This document shows, piece by piece, positions 8,850-19,478 of a DNA stretch of 64,000 nucleotides. The stretch comes from Halobacillus salinus (GTDB lineage Bacteria; Bacillota; Bacilli; Bacillales; Halobacillaceae). The position numbers and the translations under genes are program-made. The notes under the pieces were generated by a model. It saw nothing but the letters and a program-made list of their open reading frames with translations. It was not told where the DNA came from and did not search any database. Numbering within the stretch: the stretch's first letter is position 1; the number at the start of each line of letters is the position of its first letter. The DNA lies in the NCBI RefSeq assembly GCF_004684905.1, contig NZ_SRJC01000001.1, positions 1,426,001 through 1,490,000 on the forward strand, read 5' to 3'.

Positions 8850-9792
8850 TCGAACTTTCCCCCAGTACATCTCCTGCAGATAACGATTGTCCTGCTCCGT
8901 TCACAAATGCTTGACCGTCCATCCGCTTTTTGCCTGACGGCTGTAGTTCTGTGACTTTCACTGCTCGGTTATCACCAGTCTGGACTAGAAAACCGTCTTC
9001 TTGTATGTCGACTACTGTACCAGGTTCCTTATGAAAGCTACCGTTCACTTTCTCTACCCACCATAACTTCAAAGGCTTACCCTTCCAGTAGGTAAACGCT
9101 ACCGGCCATGGTCTCAAGCCACGTACATGGTTATACACCGTCTGCTGATCATTGCTCCAATCGACAAGCTCTTGTTCACGTTTGATGTTCGGTGCGAATG
9201 TCGCTTGGTCATGATCTTGCGCTTCCGCCGTGATGTCTCCATTCAACAGCTTCGGCACCGTCTCCGCAAGAAGATCCGCACCAGCTACAGAAAGTTTGTC
9301 ATGCAAAGTTCCAACATGATCCTCATCCGCAATCGGTACAACGACTTTCGATAGCATATCCCCAGCATCAAGCGCTTTGACCATATACATGATCGTAACC
9401 CCTGTTTCTTTCTTCCCTTGTAAAATGGAATAATGAATCGGCGCACCACCTCTTAGTTCAGGAAGCAAGGAGGCGTGTACATTTATACATCCGAATTTCG
9501 GAGCTTCTAACAGAGGTTCTGGTAAGATCTGTCCGAATGCTGCTGTCACGATCAAATCCGGTTCATATTTCAGAACTTCTTCATATTCGTTCTTAATTTT
9601 CTCAGGTTGGAAGACCGGGATATCGTATTTTAACGCTGCCTCTTTCACTGGCGGCGGGGTCATCACCTTTTTCCTCCCTTTAGGTCGATCTGGTTGAGTG
9701 ACGACAAGTACGACGTCATAGGAATCGTCGACAAGTCGTTCTAAAACTGGGACAGCGAAATCCGGAGTCCCCATAAAAGCTATTCGTGTCAT
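8842..9792 (-). CDS. fmt: Methionyl-tRNA formyltransferase
   Basis: Fmt formylates initiator Met-tRNA. The 316-residue protein begins [17 protein letters not shown] and carries the formyl-folate motif [18 protein letters not shown] near residue 110. It sits between priA and rsmB as in B. subtilis, but the peptide deformylase gene defA that normally lies before fmt is absent; a deformylase must be encoded elsewhere. Confidence 0.96.
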   Translation of the reverse strand: MTRIAFMGTPDFAVPVLERLVDDSYDVVLVVTQPDRPKGRKKVMTPPPVKEAALKYDIPVFQPEKIKNEYEEVLKYEPDLIVTAAFGQILPEPLLEAPKFGCINVHASLLPELRGGAPIHYSILQGKKETGVTIMYMVKALDAGDMLSKVVVPIADEDHVGTLHDKLSVAGADLLAETVPKLLNGDITAEAQDHDQATFAPNIKREQELVDWSNDQQTVYNHVRGLRPWPVAFTYWKGKPLKLWWVEKVNGSFHKEPGTVVDIQEDGFLVQTGDNRAVKVTELQPSGKKRMDGQAFVNGAGQSLSAGDVLGESSNG

Positions 9793-9809
9793 GAGCTAGT
9801 GCTCCTTTC

Positions 9810-12221
9810 CTACATTAACTGGTACGGTTGAAAATCTACGATGATTTGTAGTCCGTTCTCTTGTTTCATTTCATCTTCATAATAGTGGAGAATACGTTCC
9901 ACTAACTTCCGCTGCTCGGGTTCCTTCTTGTATTTTATCATGCATTGATAGCGATATCTATTATTGATCCTTGTCAGAGCAGAAGGGGTCGGACCAAGTA
10001 CAAAAGACTGATCGGAAAGCTTCTGACGCATGAATTGAGCGATTTTGGTCGTCACTTCCTGAACCTTCAATTGATTGGGATGGGACACCGTAATCAGCGT
10101 CAAAAAATAATAAGGCGGATAATTGAAGGCTTTGCGGATCCGCATTTCTTCTTGGAAGAAGCGATCAAAATCATATTCACTAGCTAGGTCCACACTGTAA
10201 TGTTCCGGTGTATAAGTCTGCACGACAACCTCTCCAGGTTTTTCGTGTCGGCCGGCACGGCCACTAACTTGTGTAAGCAACTGGAACGTTTTTTCAGAGG
10301 CTCGGAAATCCGGCAGATTCAAGAGCGAATCCGCCGCTAGCACACCTACTAAGGTGACATTGCCGAAATCGAGCCCTTTAGCGATCATTTGTGTGCCTAG
10401 TAAAATGTCTGCCTCTTTATTACCGAATTTCGTTAACAAACGCTCATGAGATCCTTTTCGGCGGGTCGTGTCGACATCCATACGAAGCACTCTCGCTTCC
10501 GGAATCAGCTGCTCAAGCGCTTCTTCCACCTTCTGGGTACCGGTTCCGAAATAACGGATCGTCTTCGATTCACATTCCGGACATTCAGTCGGCATTGGTT
10601 CTTCATGGGAACAGTAATGGCATTTGAGACGGTTCTGGCGTTTGTGGAATGTGAGGGCGATATCGCAGTGCGGACATTCTGATACATGCCCGCAGTCCCG
10701 GCACATGACAAAAGTCGAGTAACCACGTCGATTCAAGAATAGGACCGCCTGCTCCCCTTTTGTCAGTCGGTCTTCTATTTTCTCTTTCAGCATTCGGGAG
10801 AACATCGAACGATTGCCTTCATGGAGTTCTTCTCGCATATCTACGATTTCCACATCCGGCATTGTCGCATCATTCATTCGCTTAGAAAGCGTCAGCAGTT
10901 GATAGTTCCCCTTAGCCGCCCTTGCATATGATTCAAGAGCAGGTGTTGCGCTACCTAAAACCACGGGGCAATGGTGGCGTTTAGCTCTCTCAATCGCTAC
11001 ATCACGTGCATGATACCGTGTACGGTCTTCCTGCTTATAACTCGTTTCATGCTCCTCGTCGATAATGATTAGTCCAATATTGGAAAACGGGGCGAAAATT
11101 GCGGATCTTGCTCCGACAACGACTTGGACTTCTTTCCGCTGAATTTTGCGCCATTCATCGTATTTTTCACCGGCAGACAAGGCGGAGTGCAAGACCGCTA
11201 CCTTGGAACCGAAGCGGCCCTTAAATCGTTCGACCATTTGAGGTGTAAGGGCAATTTCAGGCACCAACATGATGGCTTCCTCCCCTTTATCCATCACCTT
11301 CTGAATGGACTGGAGATACACTTCCGTCTTTCCGCTTCCTGTGACCCCGTGAAGGAGAAAGGTATCATGTTGTTCTCTGTCTATCGTCTTCAAAATAGGA
11401 CCGATTGCTTCCGCTTGTTCTTCTGTCAGTTCAAAAGGAGTCGTCCGTTCAAACTCACGATCTTGGTAGGGATCACGAAAGACTTCTTGATCGAATTCTT
11501 TCAGAACCCCATCTTTTATCAAAGGTTTTAAAGAGGCAGACGTTGTAGACAATGTTTGTAGTAGCTGCTTCTTAGATATCGGTTCTCTATGTTCAGTGAA
11601 ATATTCAACGATGGCTTTCTGCTTCTTCGCTTGCTTGGATAGGTCTTCAAGAAATCCCAGCAGCTCCATTTCGTCCAAGGCCGGTTGAACCATGCGAGTC
11701 GTTCGCTTTGTTTCCCGACTCTTCACTTCATAGTGAACGTCCACTTCCCCATCATCGATGTGCTTACGCAATGTGTGATAACTGACGCCAGAAGCATCGA
11801 ACTCTTCATAATCAAGCACTGCACGACCATCGAAAACACGGTCTAATTCCGAGTCAAGCGGGCTTTCAGTCAGCTTCCAAAGTTCTTTGCGATACTTCGC
11901 TTTCATCACTTGGGGAAGCATGACTTGAAGGCAAGAGACATAATAACTCAGCGTCTGCTTTGAAAGCCACTTACCCAGATGGAGCAGTTCTTCTGTCAGT
12001 GCAGGCGTCACATCCAGCACTTCGGAAAGGTTTTTCACTTTATCAAAATCGCTCTCGTTGGTAAGCGCGACTACATACCCCATAATTTTCCTTGGGCCGA
12101 ACGGTACAATGACACGCACCCCTGGTTGGACGACGCTTTCGAATTTCTCTGGAATCTTATAATCAAATGGCCGGTTAGTATTCTTGGATGGGACATCCAC
12201 AATGACTCTAGCAAACGTCAC
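9810..12221 (-). CDS. priA: Primosomal replication restart helicase PriA
   Basis: PriA binds stalled forks and reloads the replicative helicase. The 803-residue protein has an N-terminal fork-binding domain, Walker A GVTGSGKTEVYL near residue 290, the DEEHETSYKQ Walker B box, and a double zinc site made by CRDCGHVSECPHCD and CHYCSHEEPMPTECPECES. The helicase motif AGRHEKPG lies further on. It overlaps the coaBC stop by 4 bp. Confidence 0.96.
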   Translation of the reverse strand: MTFARVIVDVPSKNTNRPFDYKIPEKFESVVQPGVRVIVPFGPRKIMGYVVALTNESDFDKVKNLSEVLDVTPALTEELLHLGKWLSKQTLSYYVSCLQVMLPQVMKAKYRKELWKLTESPLDSELDRVFDGRAVLDYEEFDASGVSYHTLRKHIDDGEVDVHYEVKSRETKRTTRMVQPALDEMELLGFLEDLSKQAKKQKAIVEYFTEHREPISKKQLLQTLSTTSASLKPLIKDGVLKEFDQEVFRDPYQDREFERTTPFELTEEQAEAIGPILKTIDREQHDTFLLHGVTGSGKTEVYLQSIQKVMDKGEEAIMLVPEIALTPQMVERFKGRFGSKVAVLHSALSAGEKYDEWRKIQRKEVQVVVGARSAIFAPFSNIGLIIIDEEHETSYKQEDRTRYHARDVAIERAKRHHCPVVLGSATPALESYARAAKGNYQLLTLSKRMNDATMPDVEIVDMREELHEGNRSMFSRMLKEKIEDRLTKGEQAVLFLNRRGYSTFVMCRDCGHVSECPHCDIALTFHKRQNRLKCHYCSHEEPMPTECPECESKTIRYFGTGTQKVEEALEQLIPEARVLRMDVDTTRRKGSHERLLTKFGNKEADILLGTQMIAKGLDFGNVTLVGVLAADSLLNLPDFRASEKTFQLLTQVSGRAGRHEKPGEVVVQTYTPEHYSVDLASEYDFDRFFQEEMRIRKAFNYPPYYFLTLITVSHPNQLKVQEVTTKIAQFMRQKLSDQSFVLGPTPSALTRINNRYRYQCMIKYKKEPEQRKLVERILHYYEDEMKQENGLQIIVDFQPYQLM

Positions 12222-13423
12222 ACGACGTCACCCGACATTTCTTTCGCGGCACGTCGTAATATCCCTTCAGCAAGTTCATCTTTCGACATGAGAGGGAAAG
12301 CTTCGACTTGACCGGACTTTGTCATCCAAAGAGAAGCATTCGTGTCATGACCAAAACCGGCTCCTTCATCCGCTACATTGTTCACGACAATGCCATCTAG
12401 GTTTTTCTTGTCGAGCTTCTCTCGTCCGTATCGCTCGACCTCTTGCGTCTCTGCAGCAAAACCGATTAAGTATTGGTGTTCTTTTCTTTCCCCAAGCTCA
12501 GCCAGTATGTCGCGCGTACGTTCCATTTCGACTACATAATCCCCTGGCGACTTTTTCATTTTATGATCATAGGTGATTCTTGGTCGGTAATCTGCTACCG
12601 CTGCCGATTTGATAACAAGGTCCTGGTCGGGGAAATGGGTGAGCATCTGTTCATGCATCTCTTCTGCCGTTGTGACGTCAATTCGCGTCACTCCAGCAGG
12701 CGTAGCCAAATTAACAGGTCCGGAAACCAGCGTAACTTCCGCTCCTAGAGCTTTCGCCTGCCTGGCAAGAGCATAGCCCATCTTTCCAGTTGATGGGTTC
12801 GTAAAGTAACGGACTGGGTCTATCTTTTCTCTTGTGGGTCCGGCACTGATCAAGACCTTTTTCCCTTTCAACAGCTGTTGCTTGTCCATTTCTTTCTCCA
12901 AAACTTCTACAATCGTCAATGGTTCCTCAAGGCGACCTTTCCCGACATATCCGCAAGCAAGGTAACCTTCTCCAGGTTCAATGAAGCGGAATCCCCACTG
13001 ATCAAGCTGGTGCATATTTTTGAGCACAGCTGGATGGCTGTACATATGTACATTCATCGCTGGAGCAATGTAAACAGGTGCCTCTGTTGCAAGCAGCGTC
13101 GTCGAGAGCATATCGTCCGCGAGTCCGTTGGCTAGCTTCCCGATCAAATTGGCAGTGGCTGGAGCCAACAAGAATAGGTCCGCCCAATCTGCGACATCTA
13201 TATGCTGAATCTGAGATGGATCCTGCTCATCAAATGTATCCGTGTACACAGGGTTTCTTGATAACGCTTGAAACGTCGTAGGTGCGACAAAATTCTTGGC
13301 GCTAGGTGTCATAATGACCTTGACCTCTGCCCCTGCCTGTACGAGTTTACTTGTTAAAGCCGCCGCTTTATAGGCTGCGATGCCGCCGGAGACGCCTAAT
13401 ACAATCTTCTTGCCTGTTAACAT
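12218..13423 (-). CDS. coaBC: Bifunctional phosphopantothenoylcysteine decarboxylase/synthetase
   Basis: CoaBC joins cysteine to 4'-phosphopantothenate and decarboxylates the product in coenzyme A synthesis. The flavin-dependent decarboxylase half (about 1-185) shows GVSGGIAAYKAAAL and the PAMNVHMY motif. The synthetase half shows ISAGPTREKIDPVRYF, NPSTGKMGYALA and VVNNV. It follows rpoZ after a hairpin terminator, so part of its transcription may come by readthrough. Confidence 0.95.
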   Translation of the reverse strand: MLTGKKIVLGVSGGIAAYKAAALTSKLVQAGAEVKVIMTPSAKNFVAPTTFQALSRNPVYTDTFDEQDPSQIQHIDVADWADLFLLAPATANLIGKLANGLADDMLSTTLLATEAPVYIAPAMNVHMYSHPAVLKNMHQLDQWGFRFIEPGEGYLACGYVGKGRLEEPLTIVEVLEKEMDKQQLLKGKKVLISAGPTREKIDPVRYFTNPSTGKMGYALARQAKALGAEVTLVSGPVNLATPAGVTRIDVTTAEEMHEQMLTHFPDQDLVIKSAAVADYRPRITYDHKMKKSPGDYVVEMERTRDILAELGERKEHQYLIGFAAETQEVERYGREKLDKKNLDGIVVNNVADEGAGFGHDTNASLWMTKSGQVEAFPLMSKDELAEGILRRAAKEMSGDVV

Positions 13424-13450
13424 CTACGATTCCTCCTCAAGAACGATAGC

Positions 13451-13488
13451 GAAAAAAGCCGCGCTGTTACAGTGGTGTAAGCGCGGCT
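13451..13488 (-). terminator. Hairpin terminator after rpoZ
   Basis: On the minus strand AGCCGCGC pairs with GCGCGGCT, followed by TTTTTTC. It lies between rpoZ and coaBC and may attenuate the downstream genes. Confidence 0.8.
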
Positions 13489-13506
13489 TCGTTTCTTAAG
13501 TTGCAA

Positions 13507-14628
<1,122 letters not shown>

Positions 14629-14705
14629 AGCAGACTCCTCCTTATTAGACAACCTACTATTTAACTATATCTATTATATGAAAAAACAAGGGCCGAACTC
14701 AATTG

Positions 14706-15587
14706 TTATTCTATATTTTGCACCTGTTCTTTCAGTTTTTCGATTTCGCTCTTTAACGCTACAACCCACTCGGAAACTTCTGTGTCATTCGATTTCGAGC
14801 CGATTGTATTCACTTCCCTATGCATTTCCTGGACGACAAAGTCAAGTCTACGACCGATCGCTTCGTGCCTTTCAAGCGTTGTACGGAACTGGTGGACATG
14901 TGCCTTAAGCCTGGTCAGTTCTTCTGTAACATCGCCTTTTTCAGCGAGTAGGCCGACTTCCTGAAGTACACGGGATTCATCAGGGTCAAGTGTTTCTCCA
15001 GCATATTCTTCAATTCTCTCACGAATCTTTTCCCGATACTCTTCTACAATTCTTGGACGTTTGTCTTCCAACTTCTCAAGAACCGCTGTAATCGTATCTA
15101 ACCGCTTCTCGAAATCGTCATGCAACCTCAAGCCTTCTTCGACCCTCATTGCAAGCAAGTGCTCTATCGCAATATCCATTGCCTCCACTAGGGCCAGCTG
15201 AAGTACGTCAGTGTTGCTTTCGACCTCTCGAACCGTAAAAATATCCTCTAACTTAGAAACCATATCAATTGAGACGTCTCCCGTCAACTGATATCGGTCT
15301 TTTACTTCCTTCCACTTCTCCACATATTGATCCAGAAGTCCATAATCGATATCCACCTTTTTCTCAAACAGTCCCTTTCCTTCGACGGTGACAAAAATGT
15401 CGACACGACCACGCGCTAGTTTCTCTTTGATCCTGCGTTTCAATTTCTCTTCTATGAAAAGGAGGTTGCGAGGTAGCTTTGTTGAGATATCGAGGAAGCG
15501 GTGGTTCACCGATCGAACTTCAATATCGATTTGGGCATCCTCGACGTGTGCGGAATGTTTTCCATAACCAGTCATGCTGCGTACCAT
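14706..15587 (-). CDS. YicC family endoribonuclease-like protein (YloC)
   Basis: YicC/YloC proteins are stress-related RNA-degradation factors; some were shown to be endoribonucleases. The 293-residue protein has the family start MVRSMTGYGKHS and the C-terminal FVVQEMHREVNTIGSKS motif. Three ATGs in a row occur; the third (15587) is chosen for spacing from GGATGTG and for family length. An extended -10 promoter lies about 25 bp upstream, so this gene heads the remA-gmk-rpoZ unit. Confidence 0.9.
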   Translation of the reverse strand: MVRSMTGYGKHSAHVEDAQIDIEVRSVNHRFLDISTKLPRNLLFIEEKLKRRIKEKLARGRVDIFVTVEGKGLFEKKVDIDYGLLDQYVEKWKEVKDRYQLTGDVSIDMVSKLEDIFTVREVESNTDVLQLALVEAMDIAIEHLLAMRVEEGLRLHDDFEKRLDTITAVLEKLEDKRPRIVEEYREKIRERIEEYAGETLDPDESRVLQEVGLLAEKGDVTEELTRLKAHVHQFRTTLERHEAIGRRLDFVVQEMHREVNTIGSKSNDTEVSEWVVALKSEIEKLKEQVQNIE

Positions 15588-15611
15588 CATCATCACATCC
15601 AATCTAGTTCT

Positions 15612-15620
15612 ATTATAGCA
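15612..15620 (-). promoter_or_regulatory. Extended -10 promoter of yicC-remA-gmk-rpoZ
   Basis: The minus strand reads TGCTATAAT, an exact TGn-extended consensus -10, placing a start site near 15605 and a short leader before the yicC ATG. Confidence 0.65.
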
Positions 15621-15636
15621 AGGAAGAATTGATTTC

Positions 15637-16854
15637 TCATATGGTTTGATTCAATTCACCAACAGGATTTAAACCGAATATAGACTTTTTGCGACGATAG
15701 AGGATACTTGTAATTACTAGCATAATACTAAAACACACCATGACATACCGAACCGGCACCCATTCCATAATCAATCCAGCTGTCAAGGCACCAAACGGCA
15801 TAGCAACGGTGATAACAGAGTCGACCGCCGTGTTGACCCTCCCTAACAAGTGTTTCGGTGTTATCGACTGAAACAACGAAGCGTAAACGACGTTATACGC
15901 TCCCATGCACAAGTTCGCAAGGAAAATGAAGCAACAGGCAACGAGGACATTGGGACTGAAGACCACGAACAACCAAAGTACCCCGTGGAAGAAGAGACCT
16001 AGAGTCAATGCTACTCCCGGCTTAACCTTCTCTGCACCTGTAGCAATCAGCAATGCTCCAACCATGCTTCCAAGACCACTTGCCGAAAGTAAGAATCCAT
16101 AAGTGGATGGTGAGGCGGCTAATTGATTAGAGAAGAACGGTAGCGCCACTAAGTTCATTGCAGTAAAGAAATTCACGATCGCAAGAGGAAATAAGATCCA
16201 TTTCAATGTCGAACCCATTACGAACGATACCCCCTTCTTGAGATCCTTCTTATAACTTTCCACTTCGAAAGATCCTTCTTCTGTCTTGTAAAAAAAACGG
16301 AATAACCTCAGCAGTAGAAACGGAATTAAAAAGATAACCAAATTGATTCCATATAATAATGTAACGGAACCTATAATAAGTAATATTCCAGCAACACTAT
16401 CAAACAAAGAGTCGGACAATTTATATGCAATGCTGAATAATGAATTCGCTCTGATCAAGTCCTTTTCCTCAACGATTTTCGGTAGGACCGTCTCTTCTAC
16501 TGGATATGTAATGGCAGAACAGCATGCTGATACAAAGATGAGAGGCAATAAGTTCAGTGGCGAATCTAGACCCGTTACAAACAAAAAGATCAGACTACTA
16601 TGGACAACAAGTTGGAAAAATGCTGCTAAGAAGAGGATTCTCTTCGGGTTTGTACGATCAATCAGCGGCCCGGTGAAGATGAGTAAGGCTTCTGGCAATG
16701 TGAATAAAAACCCTGCTACCCCAGCAACCAGTGCAAATTCCGATTGGTTCGCCATGTACCACATAGTAATAATGAAAAATAGACTGTCTCCTATATTCGT
16801 AAACGTACCTAGCATAAAAACGATTTTAAACTTCCGATTTCCTTTCAAGCTCAT
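15637..16854 (-). CDS. MFS transporter of the MFS_3/effector-efflux type
   Basis: A 405-residue major facilitator with about twelve hydrophobic segments, a basic motif LIDRTNPKRIL after the second segment, and IFVSACCSAITYPVEETVLPK typical of the MFS_3 group that includes drug and siderophore exporters. The start is ATG 16854 (MSLKGNRKFKIVF) after AAAGGAGGG; a longer reading adds a non-homologous extension. It occupies the place of yloB in B. subtilis. The substrate is unknown. Confidence 0.85.
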   Translation of the reverse strand: MSLKGNRKFKIVFMLGTFTNIGDSLFFIITMWYMANQSEFALVAGVAGFLFTLPEALLIFTGPLIDRTNPKRILFLAAFFQLVVHSSLIFLFVTGLDSPLNLLPLIFVSACCSAITYPVEETVLPKIVEEKDLIRANSLFSIAYKLSDSLFDSVAGILLIIGSVTLLYGINLVIFLIPFLLLRLFRFFYKTEEGSFEVESYKKDLKKGVSFVMGSTLKWILFPLAIVNFFTAMNLVALPFFSNQLAASPSTYGFLLSASGLGSMVGALLIATGAEKVKPGVALTLGLFFHGVLWLFVVFSPNVLVACCFIFLANLCMGAYNVVYASLFQSITPKHLLGRVNTAVDSVITVAMPFGALTAGLIMEWVPVRYVMVCFSIMLVITSILYRRKKSIFGLNPVGELNQTI

Positions 16855-16944
16855 TGTATGCCCTCCTTTACCTGTCGCTATTGTAGAAGAGTTAAGGTAA
16901 GGCATATATAGAAAAGATAATTCAGAAATAAACTTTCCATAAAA

Positions 16945-16970
16945 AAACACTGCCAAGAAAGGCAGTGTTT
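16945..16970. terminator. Bidirectional hairpin terminator
   Basis: AAACACTGCC pairs with GGCAGTGTTT around AAGAAA. The minus strand continues with T residues. The stop codon of the CD3324-like gene lies inside the stem. Confidence 0.85.
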
Positions 16971-17241
16971 ACTTATTATGTTTGATATACACGATCTTTT
17001 TGATGGATTCTGTAGACAGAGCATAATCATCAGAGAGTCTTGTAATAGAAACTCCCTTGTGAAATTTTTTCCGGATAGAATCATTGCGTTCATCTAATTC
17101 TTTTCTTCCACCTGACCGTGTCCCCCACTTATGGTACGTGTCTTTCTTTTTCGGAATATATATGGTTTCTCCCTGGATATATTGTTGTATTTCCTCTATT
17201 AATGATGCAGGGAGTACTTCGTTTACTTTATCTTTCAACAT
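16969..17241 (-). CDS. CD3324-like small HTH protein (Mor-activator-like)
   Basis: A 90-residue protein with the pattern of the CD3324/Mor-like family: LPASLIEEIQQYIQGETIYI, KWGTRSGGRKEL and a C-terminal helix-turn-helix ITRLSDDYALSTESIKKIV. Such proteins are presumed DNA-binding regulators; targets are unknown. It ends in the terminator stem and lies just upstream of the MFS gene without obvious coupling. Confidence 0.8.
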   Translation of the reverse strand: MLKDKVNEVLPASLIEEIQQYIQGETIYIPKKKDTYHKWGTRSGGRKELDERNDSIRKKFHKGVSITRLSDDYALSTESIKKIVYIKHNK

Positions 17242-17277
17242 AGCCAGCCCCTTATATAGTAATGAGATCTATAAGGT

Positions 17278-17353
17278 GCAAAGCCGCATTATGTAGGCGG
17301 TGTTAATACTGTTTCTCCTCATACAAAGCACCGCCGACTGAAATTGGCTTTGC
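17278..17353. repeat. Two-tier inverted repeat in the rqcH upstream gap
   Basis: GCAAAGCC (17278-17285) pairs with GGCTTTGC (17346-17353), and GGCGGTG (17296-17302) pairs with CACCGCC (17329-17335). The two stems are separated by 10 unpaired bases on each side. It could fold as one long hairpin; no function is recognised. Confidence 0.6.
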
Positions 17354-17494
17354 ATGAGGCTTTCGAAGTGTTATTTTCGTGCCGAGTAACATGACTGAAC
17401 ACTCCTTTCCTATAAGCTATTTCTATTTTTTCACAATTTTTTGGAGCCTACAATCTTTTTACGTGTCTCTGTTTAGATATATACCTCTTATTCG

Positions 17495-17503
17495 TGCTAT
17501 AAT
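17495..17503 (+). promoter_or_regulatory. Extended -10 promoter of rqcH
   Basis: TGCTATAAT, a TGn-extended -10, ends 23 bp before the rqcH ATG; GAGAGGTG forms the ribosome binding site. Confidence 0.6.
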
Positions 17504-17526
17504 TTTCATTTAGAGAGGTGAGCACG

Positions 17527-19236
17527 ATGTCATTTGATGGAATTGTGACCCGGGCGATTACACATGAATTGAACGAAACGATTCAGTCCGGACGCATTAT
17601 GAAAATTTATCAACCAACTGAAACTGAACTGGTATTTACCGTTCGGTCGAACCGCCAAAAACATACGCTTGTATTATCCGCACACCCGAGCTATGCTCGC
17701 TTCCACCTGACGGATGATACGTATCATAACCCAAAAGAACCACCGATGCTGTGTATGCTTCTCCGGAAACATTTGATTGGTGGATTTATTGAACGTATTG
17801 AACAAGTGAGCATGGAGCGGATCGTGAAGTTCCATATTCGCACTCGAAACGAAATTGGCGACGAGACGATGAAAACCCTGATTATAGAAGTGATGGGGAA
17901 ACACTCAAACATTCTACTTGTAGATGAAGAACAGGGGCATATGCTCGACAGTATCAAGCACCTGCCTCCATCCCAAAACCGTCACCGTACAATCATGCCG
18001 GGGCAACCCTATAAACTCCCACCAGAACAAGGAAAGCTCAATCCGACGGAGCTTGAGCCAGACGAATTTCTCAAGAAACTGGACTTCAACTCTGGGAAAA
18101 TGGATAAGCAAATTTTAGGAACAGTGATGGGCTTTTCTCCGATGATTTCTAAGGAGATTGTACACCAGGCAGGACTTGGTGGACCTGACGGGCTTAAAGA
18201 GGCTTATCGTGCAGTTCGAGAACGACTGGTGAATCACGATTATTCCCCGCAAATTCACCGAGCGGAACGCGAACAATTTTATGTATTGCCATTGAATGAA
18301 TTTTCCGGTGAAGTGGAGGAATTCGACTCCGTCAGCGCTATGCTTGATGACTATTACTCTGGTAAAGCAGAGCGCGACCGCGTCAAACAGCAAGCAGGAG
18401 ATTTATTCCGTTTCTTGAAAAACGAGCGCGATAAAAACAAACGGAAGATCAAGAAACACGAAGAAACTTTAAAGCGGTCGGAAGCAGCAGAGGATTACCA
18501 AAAGCTTGGAGAACTCCTTACGGCACACATGCACATGGTGAAGCCAGGCGATGAACTGGTCACCGTCATCGACTATTATGACCCTGAACAATCAGAAATG
18601 ACGGTCGAACTAAATCCTAATAAGTCGCCGAGTGAAAATGCGCAAAGCTATTTCCAGACCTACCAGAAATTGAAGAAATCGAAGCAAGTTGTGCAAAAGG
18701 AGATCCAGCGTGCGGAAGACGAAATTCAATACTTTGAACGTCTGATCCAACAAGTTGAATCAGCTCGCGAGGAAGATATTGAAGAAATACGCGAAGAACT
18801 CCGCGAAGAAGGCTACATGAAGAAGAAGTCTGCTTCAAAAGGCAAAAAGAAAAACAAACCTTCGAAGCCTTCACCAGAATCTTTCGAATCGACAGACGGC
18901 ACGTTGATCTACGTCGGTCGTAACAACAAACAAAACGAGTATTTGACCAACCGCATGGCTAGAAAAACAGACATCTGGCTCCACGCTAAAGATATTCCAG
19001 GATCTCACGTTGTCATCAAAGATGAAGATCCATCGGAGGATACACTATTAGAAGCTGCTCAACTTGCCGCGAATTTCAGTAAGTTCAGCAAGTCATCCAG
19101 TGTACCTGTCGATTACACCCAGATTCGTAATGTCAAGAAACCTTCCGGAGCAAAACCAGGCTTCGTCACCTACGACCATCAACAAACGTTATTCGTGACA
19201 CCAGACGCCTCGTTCATCAAAAAGCTCAAGAAATAA
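17527..19236 (+). CDS. rqcH: Ribosome quality control protein RqcH (NEMF/Rqc2 family, YloA)
   Basis: RqcH binds stalled 50S subunits and directs alanine tailing of nascent chains. The 569-residue protein has an NFACT-N domain starting MSFDGIVTRAITHELNE, helix-hairpin-helix and coiled-coil regions (about 270-440), a lysine-rich linker, and an NFACT-R domain with DIWLHAKDIPGSHVVIK. The ATG at 17527 is chosen over GTG 17518, which lies inside the ribosome binding site. At positions 97-98 the tRNA-contacting DR pair of B. subtilis reads ER, a conservative change in a residue reported to be important. Confidence 0.94.
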   Translation: MSFDGIVTRAITHELNETIQSGRIMKIYQPTETELVFTVRSNRQKHTLVLSAHPSYARFHLTDDTYHNPKEPPMLCMLLRKHLIGGFIERIEQVSMERIVKFHIRTRNEIGDETMKTLIIEVMGKHSNILLVDEEQGHMLDSIKHLPPSQNRHRTIMPGQPYKLPPEQGKLNPTELEPDEFLKKLDFNSGKMDKQILGTVMGFSPMISKEIVHQAGLGGPDGLKEAYRAVRERLVNHDYSPQIHRAEREQFYVLPLNEFSGEVEEFDSVSAMLDDYYSGKAERDRVKQQAGDLFRFLKNERDKNKRKIKKHEETLKRSEAAEDYQKLGELLTAHMHMVKPGDELVTVIDYYDPEQSEMTVELNPNKSPSENAQSYFQTYQKLKKSKQVVQKEIQRAEDEIQYFERLIQQVESAREEDIEEIREELREEGYMKKKSASKGKKKNKPSKPSPESFESTDGTLIYVGRNNKQNEYLTNRMARKTDIWLHAKDIPGSHVVIKDEDPSEDTLLEAAQLAANFSKFSKSSSVPVDYTQIRNVKKPSGAKPGFVTYDHQQTLFVTPDASFIKKLKK

Positions 19237-19238
19237 CC

Positions 19239-19270
19239 AACACGCCCTCTTATATAAGAGGGCGTGTTTT
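19239..19270. terminator. Terminator of rqcH
   Basis: AACACGCCCTCTTAT pairs with ATAAGAGGGCGTGTT and is followed by TT. A perfect palindrome. Confidence 0.9.
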
Positions 19271-19273
19271 ATT

Positions 19274-19293
19274 GGGGACAGGCACCTTGTCCC
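19274..19293. repeat. GGGAC...GTCCC dispersed repeat, copy 1
   Basis: GGGGACAGGCACCTTGTCCC, an imperfect palindrome of the family described in the findings. It lies just after the rqcH terminator. Confidence 0.7.
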
Positions 19294-19459
19294 ACTGTGT
19301 CTAACTATCAGAATTATCATTGGTCAAGGTGAATTGGCCTCCGTGGGAGACTGTGATCTCTGGCGCCATTTTTTCTCTTAGTAAGGATAATACAATTGCT
19401 TAGTTTTGACGGTTTTTATCGAGATTCAGAAGAATTTGTTGTTGACAGGAATTCTTGTT

Positions 19460-19478
19460 GGGACAAAGCCCCTGTCCC
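19460..19478. repeat. GGGAC...GTCCC dispersed repeat, copy 2
   Basis: GGGACAAAGCCCCTGTCCC touches the stop codon of the next minus-strand gene. The rest of 19294-19459 shows no gene or clear signal. Confidence 0.65.

Noticed and set aside
14629-14652. Longer remA start at TTG 14652
   Set aside because: It would translate the AAGGAGG ribosome binding site and has no site of its own; family length supports TTG 14628.
17084-17296. Plus-strand frame opposite the CD3324-like gene
   Set aside because: It is a shadow of the minus-strand gene, without a ribosome binding site or protein-like composition.
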